A DNA stretch of 64,000 nt from Paratinospora sagittata. Its lineage: Eukaryota; Streptophyta; Magnoliopsida; Ranunculales; Menispermaceae. This document shows positions 63,484 through 64,000 of the stretch, in pieces. The DNA lies in the NCBI GenBank assembly GCA_035771175.1, contig CM069589.1, forward strand, positions 26,988,201 through 27,052,200, in the 5' to 3' direction. Position 1 is the stretch's first letter. The number at the start of each line of letters is the position of its first letter. Both the position numbers and the translations under genes were made by a program. The notes under the pieces are model-generated. The model saw nothing but the letters and a program-made list of their open reading frames with translations, did not search any database and was not told where the DNA came from.

Positions 63484-64000
63484 TGACAAACGTACTTATG
63501 AATCTAATCAGCGATCAACATTCAAAAAGTTGTAACCATTTCTTTCGAAATATGATTTGAGTTAATCAAAAGACGTTTAAAATATCGTTTCTTCCTCTTT
63601 CCAACGCATTTTCAATCCCTAAAATCGAAGTCGGGAATAAAATGTTATGGCTATTTGAATGATTTTTGCCGATCAATCAACTTACTTATCGAATTAATCG
63701 TGACGAAAGTTCAAATTGCCGTAACTTTTCATTCCGACTTTGATTTGAGTTATTGAAAAAGAATTGAAAATGACTTTTCTTCCTATTTCTAACGCATTTT
63801 CAATCACACATATTGGAGTCGTAATGAAAAAGTTATGGTTATTTTAAAGTTTCACACCGATCATTCAATTACTTCTCGTATGAATCAAGAAGTAAAATTC
63901 TAATAGACTTACAGTTTCACCCTGACACTGATATGAGTTAATAAAAAGGCGTTGAAAATATTGTTTCTTCTTCTTTCCAAGGAATGTGCATTCACTCAAA
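63120..64000. repeat. Long-range copied segment, right copy (offset 6519 bp), cut by window end
   Basis: This is the partner of 56601-57481, with the same rare bases at a constant +6519. It contains the end of the A unit 62918 and the C/B mosaic unit that starts at 63484. The match runs to the last base of the window, so its true length is unknown. Because 6519 is not a multiple of 565, the interval between the copies must include the truncated unit at 59794-60656. Confidence 0.9.

Larger units (their letters stand above)
1..64000. repeat. Uninterrupted 565-bp satellite DNA array (about 113 units)
   Basis: The landmark TGACCACCG or its variant TGACAAACG recurs in one orientation from base 1 to base 63484, almost always 564-567 bp apart (for example 6075, 6640, 7205, 7770, 8335, 8900, 9465). 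The exceptions are two 495-bp spacings and one of 863 bp. About 113 units fill the window with no interruption by a gene, transposon or unique DNA. The DNA is about 67% A+T by a hand count of one subunit. Uninterrupted head-to-tail satellites of this kind are typical of eukaryotic centromeric or pericentromeric heterochromatin. That placement is inference, and I cannot name the organism. Units fall into families A1-A5, B1-B3, B' and C, defined by diagnostic bases given in the block entries. Confidence 0.98.

Noticed and set aside
1..64000. CRISPR array
   Set aside because: Repeats are contiguous units of 188 and 565 bp with no unique spacers, far longer than CRISPR repeats, and no cas-like gene is present.
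1..64000. LTR retrotransposon or other mobile element inside the array
   Set aside because: Landmark spacing is unbroken except for the 495-bp and 863-bp units, which are shorter than expected for their number of units and not longer. No coding domains, terminal repeats or target-site duplications were seen.
1..64000. Orientation switches (inverted units)
   Set aside because: All units read the landmark TGACC/TGACA in the + direction. I found no unit on the minus strand.
1..64000. Assigning the organism from the GGAGTC...AAAAGTTATGG box
   Set aside because: Boxes of this general look seem familiar from plant satellites, but that is memory only and the motif is short. A database search of the 188-bp consensus would decide it.

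Overview
The whole 64,000-base window is one uninterrupted tandem satellite array. I see no gene, no RNA gene, no transposon and no unique sequence anywhere in it. Every stretch from base 1 to base 64,000 aligns, in the same orientation, to one repeat unit of about 565 bp, and the window holds about 113 units. A hand count of one third-unit (4917-5105 type) gives 62 G/C in about 189 bases, so the DNA is about two-thirds A+T. Stop codons are frequent in all frames. The few open stretches of 65-91 codons come from single-base stop losses in repeat copies and are not called as genes. Such an array points to a eukaryotic nuclear genome, in pericentromeric, centromeric or other constitutive heterochromatin. 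The sequence does not let me name the species or kingdom.

The array is built in nested levels. Level 1: the 565-bp unit is a trimer of three diverged subunits of 188, 188 and 189 bp (s1, s2, s3). Each starts at a shared TTATGG-type hexamer and carries the same order of landmarks. Level 2: the 565-bp units fall into families. I name them by diagnostic bases: A1 (a and b), A2, A3, A4, A5, B1, B2, B3, B' and C (Ca and Cb). Unit boundaries are taken at the TGACCACCG (or TGACAAACG) landmark in s3. Level 3: families are ordered into higher-order repeats (HORs) of 1130, 1133, 1625, 2261, 2266 and 2825 bp. Level 4: two stretches of about 0.9-1.1 kb recur at offsets of 6219 and 6519 bp, so segments of about 6 kb have also been copied.

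Layout: 1-3250, two 3-unit repeats carrying a shortened 495-bp unit; 3251-6074, mixed A/B units; 6075-10029, A2-B dimers of 1130 bp; 10030-11158, transition; 11159-13419, a 4-unit HOR; 13420-26412, five copies of a 5-unit HOR (two contracted to 4 units); 26413-28673, the 4-unit HOR again; 28674-37152, a different 4-unit HOR (B1-A2-A4-B', 2261 bp); 37153-39414, mixed; 39415-42805, the 2261-bp HOR again; 42806-47900, B3-rich and first C units; 47901-54698, three copies of a 2266-bp HOR (A5-C-B3-C); 54699-57530, C-B3 dimers of 1133 bp; 57531-60656, the most diverged part, with no HOR order and one rearranged 863-bp unit; 60657-64000, mixed units ending in a copy of 56601-57481.

The array appears to have grown by repeated unequal exchange. 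Private mutations shared between neighbouring copies show which duplications are most recent (31500-36021; 24717-29238; 19070-23587; 7205-9464; 1-2518). Five separate junctions fall in or next to subunit s2. Any function, for example as centromere DNA, is inference; the sequence alone does not show it.
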